Source: DATFVB01 sp963714035
GTDB taxonomy: Bacteria; Acidobacteriota; Thermoanaerobaculia; UBA5066; DATFVB01
Assembly (NCBI GenBank): GCA_963714035.1
Contig: OY970224.1
Coordinates: forward strand, 930,001-994,000
Reading direction: 5' to 3'
DNA: 64,000 bases
The notes beneath the pieces were generated by a model. The model saw only the letters and a program-made list of their open reading frames with translations, was not told where the DNA came from and made no database searches. This document shows, piece after piece, positions 31,538 to 40,094 of the stretch. Each line of letters opens with the position of its first letter. Positions within the stretch are counted from its first letter, which is position 1. Both the position numbers and the translations under genes were made by a program.

Positions 31538-32650
31538 TTGCGAGCCCCTTGTCCCCGACATCCGCAGAAAGAGGCGCGCGGTCGGTGCGCGGAATGCCGG
31601 CACCCGTACTGCGCCCGCTGCGAGTTTCGAACCGATCATCGTTTGTTCTGCGGCCCCGCCTGCGCGCGGGACCACCAGCGGCGGCGCGAACGCCCGATCG
31701 GGCGGCGTTCCCTCCGCATCCCCGCCCTCGCCGCGGCCGCGGCCGCGGCGGCCGTTCTCGCCCTCGCTCTCGTGACCCTCCCGCGCGGCGGCGCTCCGAG
31801 GAAACCGGCGGCGAGAGTCGCCGCGGCCGCCCCCCCGGCGCGGCGGCCCGAAGCCGTTCCGACGCCCCGGCCCGCCGCCCCGGTCTCGCCGCCGCGCCGG
31901 CTGACACCGGTATCGATCGTCTCGTCCCGCCCGCGCCAGAACGCGGCGCCCGTCGGCCCGGTCACGGCGGTGCGGGTCGAGGGAGGCAAGAACATCCTCG
32001 TCTCGTTCGATGCCGGATCCTCCGACCGCGGCGCCGCCGAGATCCTCGACGCCCTGCGCGGCCGCGGGATCCGGACCACGATCTTCCTGACGGGGCAGTT
32101 CATCCGACGGTACCCCGGGCTCACCCGGCAGATCGCGTCGGACGGGCACGAGGTCGGAAACCACACGTGGGACCATCCCCACCTGACCACCTACGCCACC
32201 GACGGCCGGCAGAGCACCCGCGCCGGCGTGACGGAGGCGGTCGTGCGCGACGAGCTCGAACGGACGGACGCGCTCTACCGGGAAACGACCGGGCGGGAGA
32301 TGGCGCCGCTCTGGCGCGCGCCCTTCGGCGAGGAGAACGCGGACATCCGCGCGTGGGCGCTCCGCGCCGGATTCGCGCACGTCTCGTGGACCCACGGCGA
32401 CGGACGCAACCTCGACGCGCTCGACTGGGTGACCGACCCGGAGTCGCCGCGGTACCGCTCGTCCGACAGGGTGATCTCGCGGCTGCTCGCCTCCGCGCGG
32501 CCGGGGAACATCATCCTGATGCACCTCGGGAGCGACCGCGAGGATCCCGTCGCGGACCACCTCCCGCGGCTCCTCGATACGCTCGCGTCGGAAGGGTACC
32601 GGTTCTCGACCGCCTCGGAGCTGATCGCCTCCGGAAAAGCGTCGCGTTGA
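31538..32650 (+). CDS. Polysaccharide deacetylase (NodB) fused to an N-terminal B-box-like zinc finger
   Basis: A 370-residue type II membrane protein. Residues 1-48 hold a zinc-finger of B-box spacing (CPRHPQKEARGRCAECRHPYCARC, CGPAC); a membrane helix follows (IPALAAAAAAAAVLALALV), then a Pro-rich linker and a NodB domain from ~145: VSFDAGSSDRGA, IFLTGQFI, GNHTWDHPHLT (metal HxxxH) and IILMHLGSD. Motif 1 is FDAG rather than FDDG, so one metal ligand is replaced, a known subfamily variant. It would deacetylate peptidoglycan or another glycan outside the cell. The TTG start at 31538 is supported by the finger beginning just after it. The next gene overlaps its stop. Confidence 0.8.
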   Translation: MRAPCPRHPQKEARGRCAECRHPYCARCEFRTDHRLFCGPACARDHQRRRERPIGRRSLRIPALAAAAAAAAVLALALVTLPRGGAPRKPAARVAAAAPPARRPEAVPTPRPAAPVSPPRRLTPVSIVSSRPRQNAAPVGPVTAVRVEGGKNILVSFDAGSSDRGAAEILDALRGRGIRTTIFLTGQFIRRYPGLTRQIASDGHEVGNHTWDHPHLTTYATDGRQSTRAGVTEAVVRDELERTDALYRETTGREMAPLWRAPFGEENADIRAWALRAGFAHVSWTHGDGRNLDALDWVTDPESPRYRSSDRVISRLLASARPGNIILMHLGSDREDPVADHLPRLLDTLASEGYRFSTASELIASGKASR

Positions 32651-34056
32651 CGCTCCCCCGCCTCGAATTCGGCACCGACGGCTGGCGCGGCGTGATCGCG
32701 GACGACGCGACGTTCGAAACGTTCCGGCGCCTGGCCCGCGCCGCCGCGTCCGCGTACCGCGACGGTCGGTTCGGCCCCGGCGACCGGACGACGGTCGTTC
32801 TCGGCCACGATCCCCGGTTCTTCTCCGAAGAGTTCGCGTCGACGGTCGCCGCCGTGTTCGCCGAAGCCGGCATCTCGGTCGCCCGGACGGACCGCCCCAT
32901 TCCGACGCCCGCCGTCTCCTGGGATCTCCGCCGTCGCGGAGCGTCCGGCGGGGTGGCGATCACGGCGAGTCACAATCCGGCCCGGTACAACGGTTTCAAG
33001 CTCAAGGCCTCGTTCGGCGGAAGCGCGCCCCCCGAGCTCTACGCGGAGGTCCGGGAGCGCATCGACCGTCCCTTCCGCGCCGCCGGGACGGCGGGACGGG
33101 TCTCCGCCGTCGACATCGAAACGGGATACCGCCGCGCCCTGGGATCGCTCGTCGACCTGCGGGCGATCCGGGAGGCGGGATTCCGGGTGCTCGCCGACGC
33201 GATGCACGGCGCCGCCGGCGACGGCCTCGCGCGGATCGTCGGGGCCGGGGCCACGCGGATCGAGAGCTTCCGCGCCGACCGGGACGTCAACTTCGGGGGC
33301 GGCCACCCGGAGCCGATCGGCCCGAACCTCGCCGCCGCCTCCGCGCGCGTGCCGGGGAGCTTCGATTTCGCCGTCGCGACCGACGGGGACGCGGACCGCC
33401 TCGGCGTCCTCGATTCGTCCGGCCGCTTCGTCTCCGCGCACCGCATCCTCGCGCTCCTCGTTCTGCACGCGTTCCGCGAACGGGGAGTCTCCGGCGGGAT
33501 CGCGAAGACGTTCTCGACTTCGCTCCTGATCGACCGGATCGGCGCCGCCCTCGGCGTCCCGGTCCACGAGACCGAGATCGGGTTCAAGCACGTCGCCGAT
33601 CTGATGCTCTCCGGAAAGGTCGCGGTCGGAGGAGAGGAGAGCGGCGGCTACGGCTTCGCGTTCCATCTCCCCGAGCGCGACGGGACGCTCGCCGCGCTCC
33701 TGCTGCTCGAGAGCCTCGCGCGCTCCGGACGCTCTCTGGATCGCGCGCTCGCCGACCTCGATTCGGAATTCGGCCGCTTCGAATACGGCCGCCGCGACCT
33801 GTACCGCCCCGTCGAGCGCATCCGGCGGTTCCTCGCGCACGTCGCGGCGCATCCGCCGCGTTCCGTCGCCGGAGAGCGGGTCACCGACCGTCGCGAGAAG
33901 GACGGGGTCAAGCTCCTCTTCGGCGGGCGCGGCTGGCTCCTGATGCGTCTCTCCGGGACCGAGCCGATGATCCGGCTATACTGCGAGCATGAGGATGGGC
34001 GGCTCTGCGAGGCGATTCTCGGCCGCGCGCAGGAGCGGCTGAACCGGTTCTCGTGA
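32647..34056 (+). CDS. Phosphoglucomutase/phosphomannomutase family protein
   Basis: A 469-residue alpha-D-phosphohexomutase that interconverts hexose 1- and 6-phosphates. The four family sites are present: the phosphoserine loop ITASHNPARYNGFKLK (preceded by FGTDGWRG), the metal loop ATDGDADRLGV, the sugar-binding GGEESGGYGF and the phosphate-binding MRLSGTEPMIRLY. The specificity (glucose, mannose or glucosamine) cannot be read. The TTG at 32647 overlaps the deacetylase stop (TTGA), and the end overlaps the PBP gene (GTGA), so the three genes form one wall/sugar operon. Confidence 0.91.
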   Translation: MTLPRLEFGTDGWRGVIADDATFETFRRLARAAASAYRDGRFGPGDRTTVVLGHDPRFFSEEFASTVAAVFAEAGISVARTDRPIPTPAVSWDLRRRGASGGVAITASHNPARYNGFKLKASFGGSAPPELYAEVRERIDRPFRAAGTAGRVSAVDIETGYRRALGSLVDLRAIREAGFRVLADAMHGAAGDGLARIVGAGATRIESFRADRDVNFGGGHPEPIGPNLAAASARVPGSFDFAVATDGDADRLGVLDSSGRFVSAHRILALLVLHAFRERGVSGGIAKTFSTSLLIDRIGAALGVPVHETEIGFKHVADLMLSGKVAVGGEESGGYGFAFHLPERDGTLAALLLLESLARSGRSLDRALADLDSEFGRFEYGRRDLYRPVERIRRFLAHVAAHPPRSVAGERVTDRREKDGVKLLFGGRGWLLMRLSGTEPMIRLYCEHEDGRLCEAILGRAQERLNRFS

Positions 34057-36443
34057 GGCGCTTCCTCGGATCCCGCGTCCTCCACGTCGTCCTCCTGTCG
34101 CTCGCGGTCGCGGCGGGGCTCGGCGCGCTCGCCGGCTACGGAGGCGCGCACCTGATCCGCATCCCGCGCGTCGAGGAGCTCGCCACCTACCGGCCCGACA
34201 TCATCACCGAGATCCGCGCCGCCGACGGCTCGACGATCGCGCGCTACGCGGTCGAGCGGCGCATCCTCGTCCCGGGCACCGCGATCCCCGACATCCTGAA
34301 GCGCGCGATCGTCGCGACAGAGGACAAGAACTTCTACCACCACGGCGGAATCGACCTCGTGCGCATCGTCTCGGCCGGCACCAAGGATTTCGTGCTCCAC
34401 CGGTACGCCGAGGGCGCCTCGACGCTGACGCAGCAGCTCGCGCGCGCGGTGTTCCTGAACCCGCAGAAAAGCCTCGCCCGCAAGGTCAACGAGGCACTCC
34501 TCGCCGTCGACATCGAGCGGCGATTCTCGAAGGACCAGATCCTGACCCTCTACTGCAACCAGATCTATCTCGGGCACGGGAACTACGGCGTCGAGGCCGC
34601 CTCGCGCTACTACTTCGGCGTCCCCGCGGCGAAGATCACGCTCGCGCAGGCGGCGCTCCTCGCCGGCCTGATCCAGCGACCGGAGGAATTCTCCCCCTTC
34701 CGAAATCCGGAGAAGGCCCGCGCCCGGCGCGCGCACGTCCTGAAACGGATGGTCGAGGAGCGCGTCGCGACTGCGAAGCAGGCGGAGGCCGCGGCCGGCG
34801 AGCCGCTGCCGAAGTCCCCGGCCCAGGCCGAGTCGGTCGTCGCCCCCTACTTCTGCGAGGACATCCGCCAGTACCTGGAGAAGAACTACGGGGAAAAGGA
34901 CCTGTACCGCCGCGGCCTGCGGGTCGACTCCACCCTCGACCCGAAGCTGCAGGCGTTCTCCGAGGAAGCGATCCGGTGGGGGCTGCGCCGGATCGAGCGC
35001 ACCCACGGCTGGCGCAAGGCGCGCAACGTCGTCGCGGAGGGATTCGCCGACCCGGAACGGTACGAGGACCCCTCCTGGTCGAAGTCCTCGCAGAACGATT
35101 CGGCGGAGATCGGGGTCGTGCTGTCGGTCTCCCGGAAGCAGGCGATGGTCCGGGTCGGCGCGCGGCGCGAGACGGTGCCGCCGGCGGCGTTCTCGTGGAC
35201 CGGCGCGTCCGCGTTCCCTCCGAACCTGCGGCGGGGCGACCTCGTCGCCCTCTCGACGGAAAAGAACGCGAAGGGGAAGCTCTCGCTCGTCGTGGACCCC
35301 CTCCCCCGCGCGCAGGGCGCGGTCCTCATCCTCGAGAACGCGACCGGCGCCGTCCGCGCGATGGTCGGCGGCTACGACTGGGACGAATCGAAGTTCAATC
35401 GGGCGGTGCAGGCGGAGCGGCAGACCGGCTCGTCGTTCAAGCCCTTCGTCTATCTCACGGCGCTCGAGAACGGATACACCCCTTCCGACACCCTCTTCGA
35501 CGGCCCGATCTCGATCGTCATCGACCCGCGGCAGCCGCCCTACCGGCCGCACAACTACCACGACGACTACTCCGGAATCGTGACGATCCGGCGCGCGCTC
35601 GAGCACTCGATCAACATCCCCGCGGTGAAGATGGCGCGGATGGTCGGCCTGAAGAACGTCGTCGAGACCGCCCGTCGCTTCGGCATCAAGGAGCCGCTCC
35701 TCGCCTACCCGTCGATCGCGCTCGGCGCGTTCGAAACCACGCTCTGGGAGATGACGACCGCCTACGAGACCTTCGCGAACGAGGGGCTCCAGATCTCGCC
35801 CTACACGATCGCGCGCGTCTCCGATTCGGAAGGAGACGTGCTCGAGGAGAGCCGGCCGGAAGCGAAGGAGGTCGCCTCGCCCCAGGTGTGCTTCCAGCTC
35901 CTCTGGATGCTCAAGGGCGTCATCGAGCGCGGCACCGCCGTGCGCGCGCGCGAGCTGAAGCTGGATCACATCGCCGGAAAGACCGGGACCACGAACGAGT
36001 TCACGGACGCCTGGTTCATGGGGTTCACGCCGAAATACACGATCGGCGTCTGGACGGGCAACGACGAAAAGCGGATCCCGCTCGGACCGAAGATGGAAGG
36101 GGCCCGGGCGGCGCTCCCGATCTGGATGCGGATCGTCGCGGCGATGCGGGACGCCGGCTACGTGGACCCCGAGAAGAACTTCGAGATACCGCCGAACATC
36201 TCGTTCGAGCCGATCGACTACATGACGGGCCTCAAGGCGACTCCGACGACTCCGCATCCGATCCTGGAAGCGTACGCGGTCGGATCCCAGCCGACCGAGG
36301 AGTGGACGCCGAGATGGGAGGGACTGCTCTCGCTGCCGTGGTCCCTCCAGCAGAGCTTTTACAAGTCGGAGAAAGAGGCGACCGGCGACGCCGCCGAGCC
36401 GGCCCCGGCGACTCCGACGCCGGCTCCGCCACCGCCGCCCTGA
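34053..36443 (+). CDS. mrcA: Penicillin-binding protein 1A (bifunctional transglycosylase/transpeptidase)
   Basis: A 796-residue class A PBP. After one N-terminal membrane helix (VVLLSLAVAAGLGALAGYGGAHL), residues ~55-240 are the GT51 glycosyltransferase (ATEDKNFYHHGGID, EGASTLTQQLARA, ERRFSKDQILTLYCNQIYLG). The transpeptidase spans ~415-720: SxxK is S460-S-F-K in TGSSFKPFVYL, SxN is in HSINIPAVKMAR and the KTG box is HIAGKTGTTNEF. It polymerises and cross-links peptidoglycan outside the inner membrane. The GTG start overlaps the mutase stop. The C-terminal ~30 residues are Pro/Ala-rich. Confidence 0.96.
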   Translation: MRRFLGSRVLHVVLLSLAVAAGLGALAGYGGAHLIRIPRVEELATYRPDIITEIRAADGSTIARYAVERRILVPGTAIPDILKRAIVATEDKNFYHHGGIDLVRIVSAGTKDFVLHRYAEGASTLTQQLARAVFLNPQKSLARKVNEALLAVDIERRFSKDQILTLYCNQIYLGHGNYGVEAASRYYFGVPAAKITLAQAALLAGLIQRPEEFSPFRNPEKARARRAHVLKRMVEERVATAKQAEAAAGEPLPKSPAQAESVVAPYFCEDIRQYLEKNYGEKDLYRRGLRVDSTLDPKLQAFSEEAIRWGLRRIERTHGWRKARNVVAEGFADPERYEDPSWSKSSQNDSAEIGVVLSVSRKQAMVRVGARRETVPPAAFSWTGASAFPPNLRRGDLVALSTEKNAKGKLSLVVDPLPRAQGAVLILENATGAVRAMVGGYDWDESKFNRAVQAERQTGSSFKPFVYLTALENGYTPSDTLFDGPISIVIDPRQPPYRPHNYHDDYSGIVTIRRALEHSINIPAVKMARMVGLKNVVETARRFGIKEPLLAYPSIALGAFETTLWEMTTAYETFANEGLQISPYTIARVSDSEGDVLEESRPEAKEVASPQVCFQLLWMLKGVIERGTAVRARELKLDHIAGKTGTTNEFTDAWFMGFTPKYTIGVWTGNDEKRIPLGPKMEGARAALPIWMRIVAAMRDAGYVDPEKNFEIPPNISFEPIDYMTGLKATPTTPHPILEAYAVGSQPTEEWTPRWEGLLSLPWSLQQSFYKSEKEATGDAAEPAPATPTPAPPPPP

Positions 36444-36640
36444 CGCGAAAGGTGGGATCGCCGTCCGCGCGCCCCGAACGTCGTTCGCCAGTTCGGCGAC
36501 GAATTCACGTCAGCGCGGGGAGACGTGCCGGAAGACGGGTTCGGGCGGTCTGGCCCGCGGGCGAGGCGTACCAAGCCGCGTACGTTGAGCCCGCGGGCAG
36601 GCCGCACGGACCCGTATAACGGCGCGTATCGCCGCGCCGC
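36444..36640. repeat. Intergenic region with family B palindrome
   Basis: Between convergent PBP1A and rplI. From about 36520 it holds the clearest family B copy: gacgtgccggaagacggg, then cccgcgggc ... gaggcgtacc ... gcgtacgttgagcccgcgggc as stem, and cccgtataacggcgcgtat. No gene and no T-tract terminator are seen. The hairpin may serve both convergent transcripts. Confidence 0.6.
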
Positions 36641-37108
36641 TTAAGAGGCCGCAGCGGAGACCGTCGGGGCGCCCTGGACCTCGATCGTGACGGGCACCCT
36701 GACGTCCCGATGGAGTCTCACGTGCACATGGTGCTCGCCGAGGCGCTTGATCGGCTCATCGAGCTCGATCCGGCGCCGGTCGATGGCGATGCCCTTCTCG
36801 CTCAGCCGGTCGGCGATTTCGGAGGCGGTCACGGAGCCGTAGAGAACGTCTCCCTCCCCCGCTTTCTTGACGAGCGTGAGGCGGAGACCCGCCATCTGCT
36901 CGGCGACTTTCTCCGCGACCCCCTTCTCCCGAAGGACCTTCTCGTCGTAACGCTTCTTCTCCTCGTCGAGGCGCCGGACGTTGGCGGGGTTGGCGAGGAA
37001 CGCGAATCCCTGGGGCAGGAGGAAGTTCCGCGCGTAGCCGTTCTTGACGTCGACGACGTCGCCGCGGCGGCCGAGCCCGCGGACTTCGTCGGTGAGGATG
37101 ATCTTCAT
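36641..37108 (-). CDS. rplI: 50S ribosomal protein L9
   Basis: A 155-residue ribosomal protein binding 23S rRNA. The N-terminal domain MKIILTDEVRGLGRRGDVVDVKNGYARNFLLP is diagnostic, followed by the long connecting helix (NVRRLDEEKKRYDEKVLREKGVAEKVAEQ) and the C-terminal domain with YGSVTASEIADRLSEKGI. The ATG at 37108 has a GGGAG site and overlaps the stop of the membrane gene upstream by 4 bp. It is the last gene of the rpsF-rpsR-DUF2232-rplI operon. Confidence 0.97.
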   Translation of the reverse strand: MKIILTDEVRGLGRRGDVVDVKNGYARNFLLPQGFAFLANPANVRRLDEEKKRYDEKVLREKGVAEKVAEQMAGLRLTLVKKAGEGDVLYGSVTASEIADRLSEKGIAIDRRRIELDEPIKRLGEHHVHVRLHRDVRVPVTIEVQGAPTVSAAAS

Positions 37109-38046
37109 TCTTTTCTCCCGATTGCTCGATCCGCCCTCTTGCGGAAATCGAAGTACCAGTCGAACAGCCCGAGAACCGCGGTCCCCACCGAAAACGGGAA
37201 CCACGACGCCATCGCGTAGGTCGCCGCGCGGAGCACCCCTGTCCGGAACCAGCGCCGAGCGAAGTAGGCGATGATAGAGAGTCCGCCCAGAAAATACAAG
37301 ACCAGAACGGGCGCCAGGACGTCCGCGGCCAGGTTCCGGCCGCCGCCCCGGAAGAGCGCGGCGGCGGCCCCCGCCAGCACGAAAACCGCCGCGAGGCCCG
37401 GGGGCAGCCGAAGCCGCGAAAAGCCGCCGCCGTCCGGCCCCGGGAGGGCGAACCGGCGCCCGAGGTAGAAGGCGACGGCCGCGATTCCGACCCAGAGGGA
37501 GGCGAGGAGGCCCGGCGCGAAACGGACGATCACCCGGCGCACGATCTCCGCGGAGGCCTGCCAGGTTTTCATCGAGTCCGCGTCCGTGCCCGATTGACGG
37601 AGCGACGCCATCGAGCTCGAGGTCATCGCGTCGAAGCGCGTTTCGATCTCCCGGTCGGCGCCGGGCGAGAGCGTCCAGAGCACGGCCCCGGCCGCCGCCC
37701 CCCACACCGCGAGCCCGAGGAACACGGCGGACGCGGCGCGCTTGCGCGCGAGCCCGCCCGCGATCCCGCAGATTCCCGCGGTCGCGAGCAGCGCCACGCC
37801 CTGCCCGGCCGATTCGGCGGCGGAACGCGTGACGATGAAGCCGAACGCGGCCGCGAGCGCTGCCGCGCCGGCGGACGCCGCGAGCGCCGCGACCGCGCCC
37901 CGGCGAGCCCCCAGCCGGACGAGCGGGAGCGCCGCCCCCGGAATGAAGACGATCCCGACGAACGGGAGGAACCTCAGACCCCAAAAGAAAAAGGCGGAGA
38001 GGCCGGCGGCCGCCAGCCCCTCCGCCAGGACCGAGTCCCGATCCAT
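37105..38046 (-). CDS. DUF2232 (YybS-like) membrane protein
   Basis: A 313-residue protein with about eight membrane helices and no enzymatic motif. The gene order rpsF-rpsR-this-rplI and the C-terminal helix pattern (LVLYFLGGLSIIAYFARRW, PFSVGTAVLGLFDWYFDFRKR) match the DUF2232 proteins found between rpsR and rplI in many bacteria. The function is unknown. The ATG at 38046 shares one base with the rpsR stop (TGATG). Confidence 0.8.
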   Translation of the reverse strand: MDRDSVLAEGLAAAGLSAFFFWGLRFLPFVGIVFIPGAALPLVRLGARRGAVAALAASAGAAALAAAFGFIVTRSAAESAGQGVALLATAGICGIAGGLARKRAASAVFLGLAVWGAAAGAVLWTLSPGADREIETRFDAMTSSSMASLRQSGTDADSMKTWQASAEIVRRVIVRFAPGLLASLWVGIAAVAFYLGRRFALPGPDGGGFSRLRLPPGLAAVFVLAGAAAALFRGGGRNLAADVLAPVLVLYFLGGLSIIAYFARRWFRTGVLRAATYAMASWFPFSVGTAVLGLFDWYFDFRKRADRAIGRKE

Positions 38047-38309
38047 CAATCCGTCGCGTAAGGCAGGAGGGCGATCGCGCGGGCGCGCTTGATCGCCGTC
38101 TGGAGCTTTCGCTGGTGCAGCGAGCAGACCCCGGAAATGCGCCGCGGGAGGATCTTGCCGCGCTCCGGGATGAAGCCCTGGAGCGTCTTCACGTCCTTCC
38201 AGTCGACGTATTCGATCTTCTCCACGCAGAACTTGCACGCCTTCCGCCGGCGCACGAAGAACTTCTTGCGGCCGCCGGCTTTCTTGTCCTTCTTGAAATC
38301 TCTTCGCAT
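38046..38309 (-). CDS. rpsR: 30S ribosomal protein S18
   Basis: An 87-residue protein that binds S6 in the small-subunit platform. ACKFCVEKIEYVDWKDVKTLQGFI and ISGVCSLHQRKLQTAIKRARAIALLPY are the S18 signature. The N-terminal CKFC and later C keep potential metal ligands. It follows rpsF by 9 bp. Confidence 0.97.
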   Translation of the reverse strand: MRRDFKKDKKAGGRKKFFVRRRKACKFCVEKIEYVDWKDVKTLQGFIPERGKILPRRISGVCSLHQRKLQTAIKRARAIALLPYATD

Positions 38310-38318
38310 CGCTGCCCC

Positions 38319-38717
38319 CTACGCTTCCGCCGGTTCGGCCGGCTCCGCGGCCGCCTCGGCGGGCGCCTTCTTCGGCTTCGCGGCGGCCTTCGCGTCGCGC
38401 TTCTTCCGGAGCTTCACGGAGCGGCGGAGCTCCTCGTCGGCGCGGACGGCGAGGTGGCGCAGGACGTCGTCGGAGAGCCGGAGCTTGCGCTCGAGCTCGG
38501 CGACGGTCTCCGTCTTCGCCTCGAATTGCCAGTAGTAGTAGACGCCCTCGCGCCGCTTCGCGATCGGATACGCGAGGCGCCGGCGCCCCCACACTTCTTC
38601 GATTTTCATCTCCGCGCCGTCGTCGTTCAAGATCTTCTTGAACCCGTCGACGAGCGCGGTGGCCTGGTCCGGAGCGACCTCCGGCGACAGCACCACGACG
38701 ATGTCGTAAAGCCGCAT
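38319..38717 (-). CDS. rpsF: 30S ribosomal protein S6
   Basis: A 132-residue protein of the small-subunit platform, partner of S18. MRLYDIVVVLSPEVAPDQATALVDGF and WGRRRLAYPIAKRREGVYYYWQFEAK are typical S6. The C-terminus is extended by a Lys/Ala/Glu tail (KKRDAKAAAKPKKAPAEAAAEP), common in high-GC genomes. It is the first gene of the S6-S18-DUF2232-L9 operon; an AGGAGG site precedes the ATG. Confidence 0.97.
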   Translation of the reverse strand: MRLYDIVVVLSPEVAPDQATALVDGFKKILNDDGAEMKIEEVWGRRRLAYPIAKRREGVYYYWQFEAKTETVAELERKLRLSDDVLRHLAVRADEELRRSVKLRKKRDAKAAAKPKKAPAEAAAEPAEPAEA

Positions 38718-38778
38718 GACTCCTCCTGGATCTCAAGATCCCGCAGGGCGGGACCGAGGAGATGATTGACGCCTCCGT

Positions 38779-39354
38779 TCATTCGGAGAGCGCGTTGAAA
38801 CGATTCATCGCGGCCTGGATTCCGTCCGTCACCCAGGTGCGGACGGCCTCGGCCGCGCGGTCGAGCGCCTCGTCGATCGCGCCCCTTTCCGATCTCGAGA
38901 ACCGGCCGAGGACGTAGTCGCCGAGCTCGCGCTCGCGGGAATATCGCTCGCCGCGGATCCCGATCCGCAGCCGCGCGAACTCCCGGGTGCCAAGACACGC
39001 CTCGATCGACTTCAGTCCCTTCTGTCCCGCCGACGAGCCCCGCGGCTTCAGCCGCAGGGTCCCGAGCGGAAGATCGATCTCGTCCGAAACGACGAGGAGC
39101 GCGTCCGGCCCCAGTTTCAGCTTTGTCAAAAGACCCGCCAACGCCTCACCCGAAGCGTTCATGTACGTCACCGGCTTGGCGAGGACGACCGGCTCGTCGC
39201 CGATCCTCCCCCGTCCCGTGAGCGCGCGGCACTCGAGCCGCTTGACCGCGATTCCCGCTTCGCGCGAGAGGCGGTCGACCACCTCGTAACCGACGTTGTG
39301 ACGGGTGCCCTCGTACTCCGCCCCGGGATTGCCGAGGCCCGACACCAGCCGCAA
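38779..39354 (-). CDS. pth: Peptidyl-tRNA hydrolase
   Basis: A 191-residue enzyme that releases peptide from peptidyl-tRNA. The signature sequence is LVSGLGNPGAEYEGTRHNVGYEVVDRL with the catalytic His in TRHNVG, then LAKPVTYMNASGEAL, VVSDEIDLPLGTLRLKPRGSSAGQKGLKSI and the Asp in SDEIDL. Translation starts at a TTG at 39354, six bp behind the rplY stop. It lies in the usual prs-rplY-pth order ahead of rpsF. Confidence 0.95.
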   Translation of the reverse strand: MRLVSGLGNPGAEYEGTRHNVGYEVVDRLSREAGIAVKRLECRALTGRGRIGDEPVVLAKPVTYMNASGEALAGLLTKLKLGPDALLVVSDEIDLPLGTLRLKPRGSSAGQKGLKSIEACLGTREFARLRIGIRGERYSRERELGDYVLGRFSRSERGAIDEALDRAAEAVRTWVTDGIQAAMNRFNALSE

Positions 39355-39360
39355 GCCGGG

Positions 39361-40050
39361 TTACTTCTTCCCTTCCTTCTTGGGCTCTTCCGCCGCCTCG
39401 GCGGTCTCGGCCTTGCCCTTCTTGATGACCTCGGGCTCGGCCGTCCCCGGAGCGGCCTCCGCGGCGACGGCGACGACTTCCTCTTCCTTCGCCGGGTGCG
39501 CGACGTGCGCGATCACCTTGTCCGCGTCGTCGAGGATCCGGATCCCCTCGCGCGCCGGGATCTGTCCGACGCGGTACGACTCGCCCATCCCGACCTCGGA
39601 GACGTCGACGGGAAGGGTCGACGGGATGTCGCTGGGGAGGCACTCGATCTCGACCTCGCGCGAGACGAAATCGAGGATCCCCCCGTCCTGCTTGACGCCC
39701 TTCGGCGTTCCCGTGAGCTCGACGGCGACGGAGACGCGCACCTTGACGTCCATCAGCACGCGAAGGAAGTCGACGTGGAGAACCTCCCGCGAGACCGGAT
39801 CGCGGTTGATCTCCTTGATCATCGCGTGACGGCTCTGCTCGGTCCCCGCCATCTTCAGGAGATAGATCGCGTTGTCGCCCGCGCCCTGCCGGAACGCGGT
39901 CGTCAGCTGCCGGGCCTCGATGTAGATCGGGACCGTTTCCTTCTTCGCGCCGTAGACCACGGCGGGAACCTTTCCGCCCGCGCGCGCCCGTCGCGCGACG
40001 TTTTTGCCGGATTCCTGCCGGCGCTCGACCTGCAGCTCGATGTTCGCCAT
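39361..40050 (-). CDS. rplY: 50S ribosomal protein L25/general stress protein Ctc
   Basis: A 229-residue 5S-rRNA-binding protein of the long (Ctc/TL5) form. The N-terminal L25 fold has KNVARRARAGGKVPAVVYG and NAIYLLKM, and the C-terminal TL5 beta domain has VELTGTPKGVKQDGGILDFVSREVEIECLPSDIPSTLPVDVSEV. The tail is Glu/Ala/Lys-rich. The ATG at 40050 (MANIELQVER) is preferred to a TTG three codons upstream. It lies between prs and pth. Confidence 0.95.
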   Translation of the reverse strand: MANIELQVERRQESGKNVARRARAGGKVPAVVYGAKKETVPIYIEARQLTTAFRQGAGDNAIYLLKMAGTEQSRHAMIKEINRDPVSREVLHVDFLRVLMDVKVRVSVAVELTGTPKGVKQDGGILDFVSREVEIECLPSDIPSTLPVDVSEVGMGESYRVGQIPAREGIRILDDADKVIAHVAHPAKEEEVVAVAAEAAPGTAEPEVIKKGKAETAEAAEEPKKEGKK

Positions 40051-40094
40051 GTGCGTCAACCCCTCAGTTCAAAGCGGGTGAGCATACACGATTT

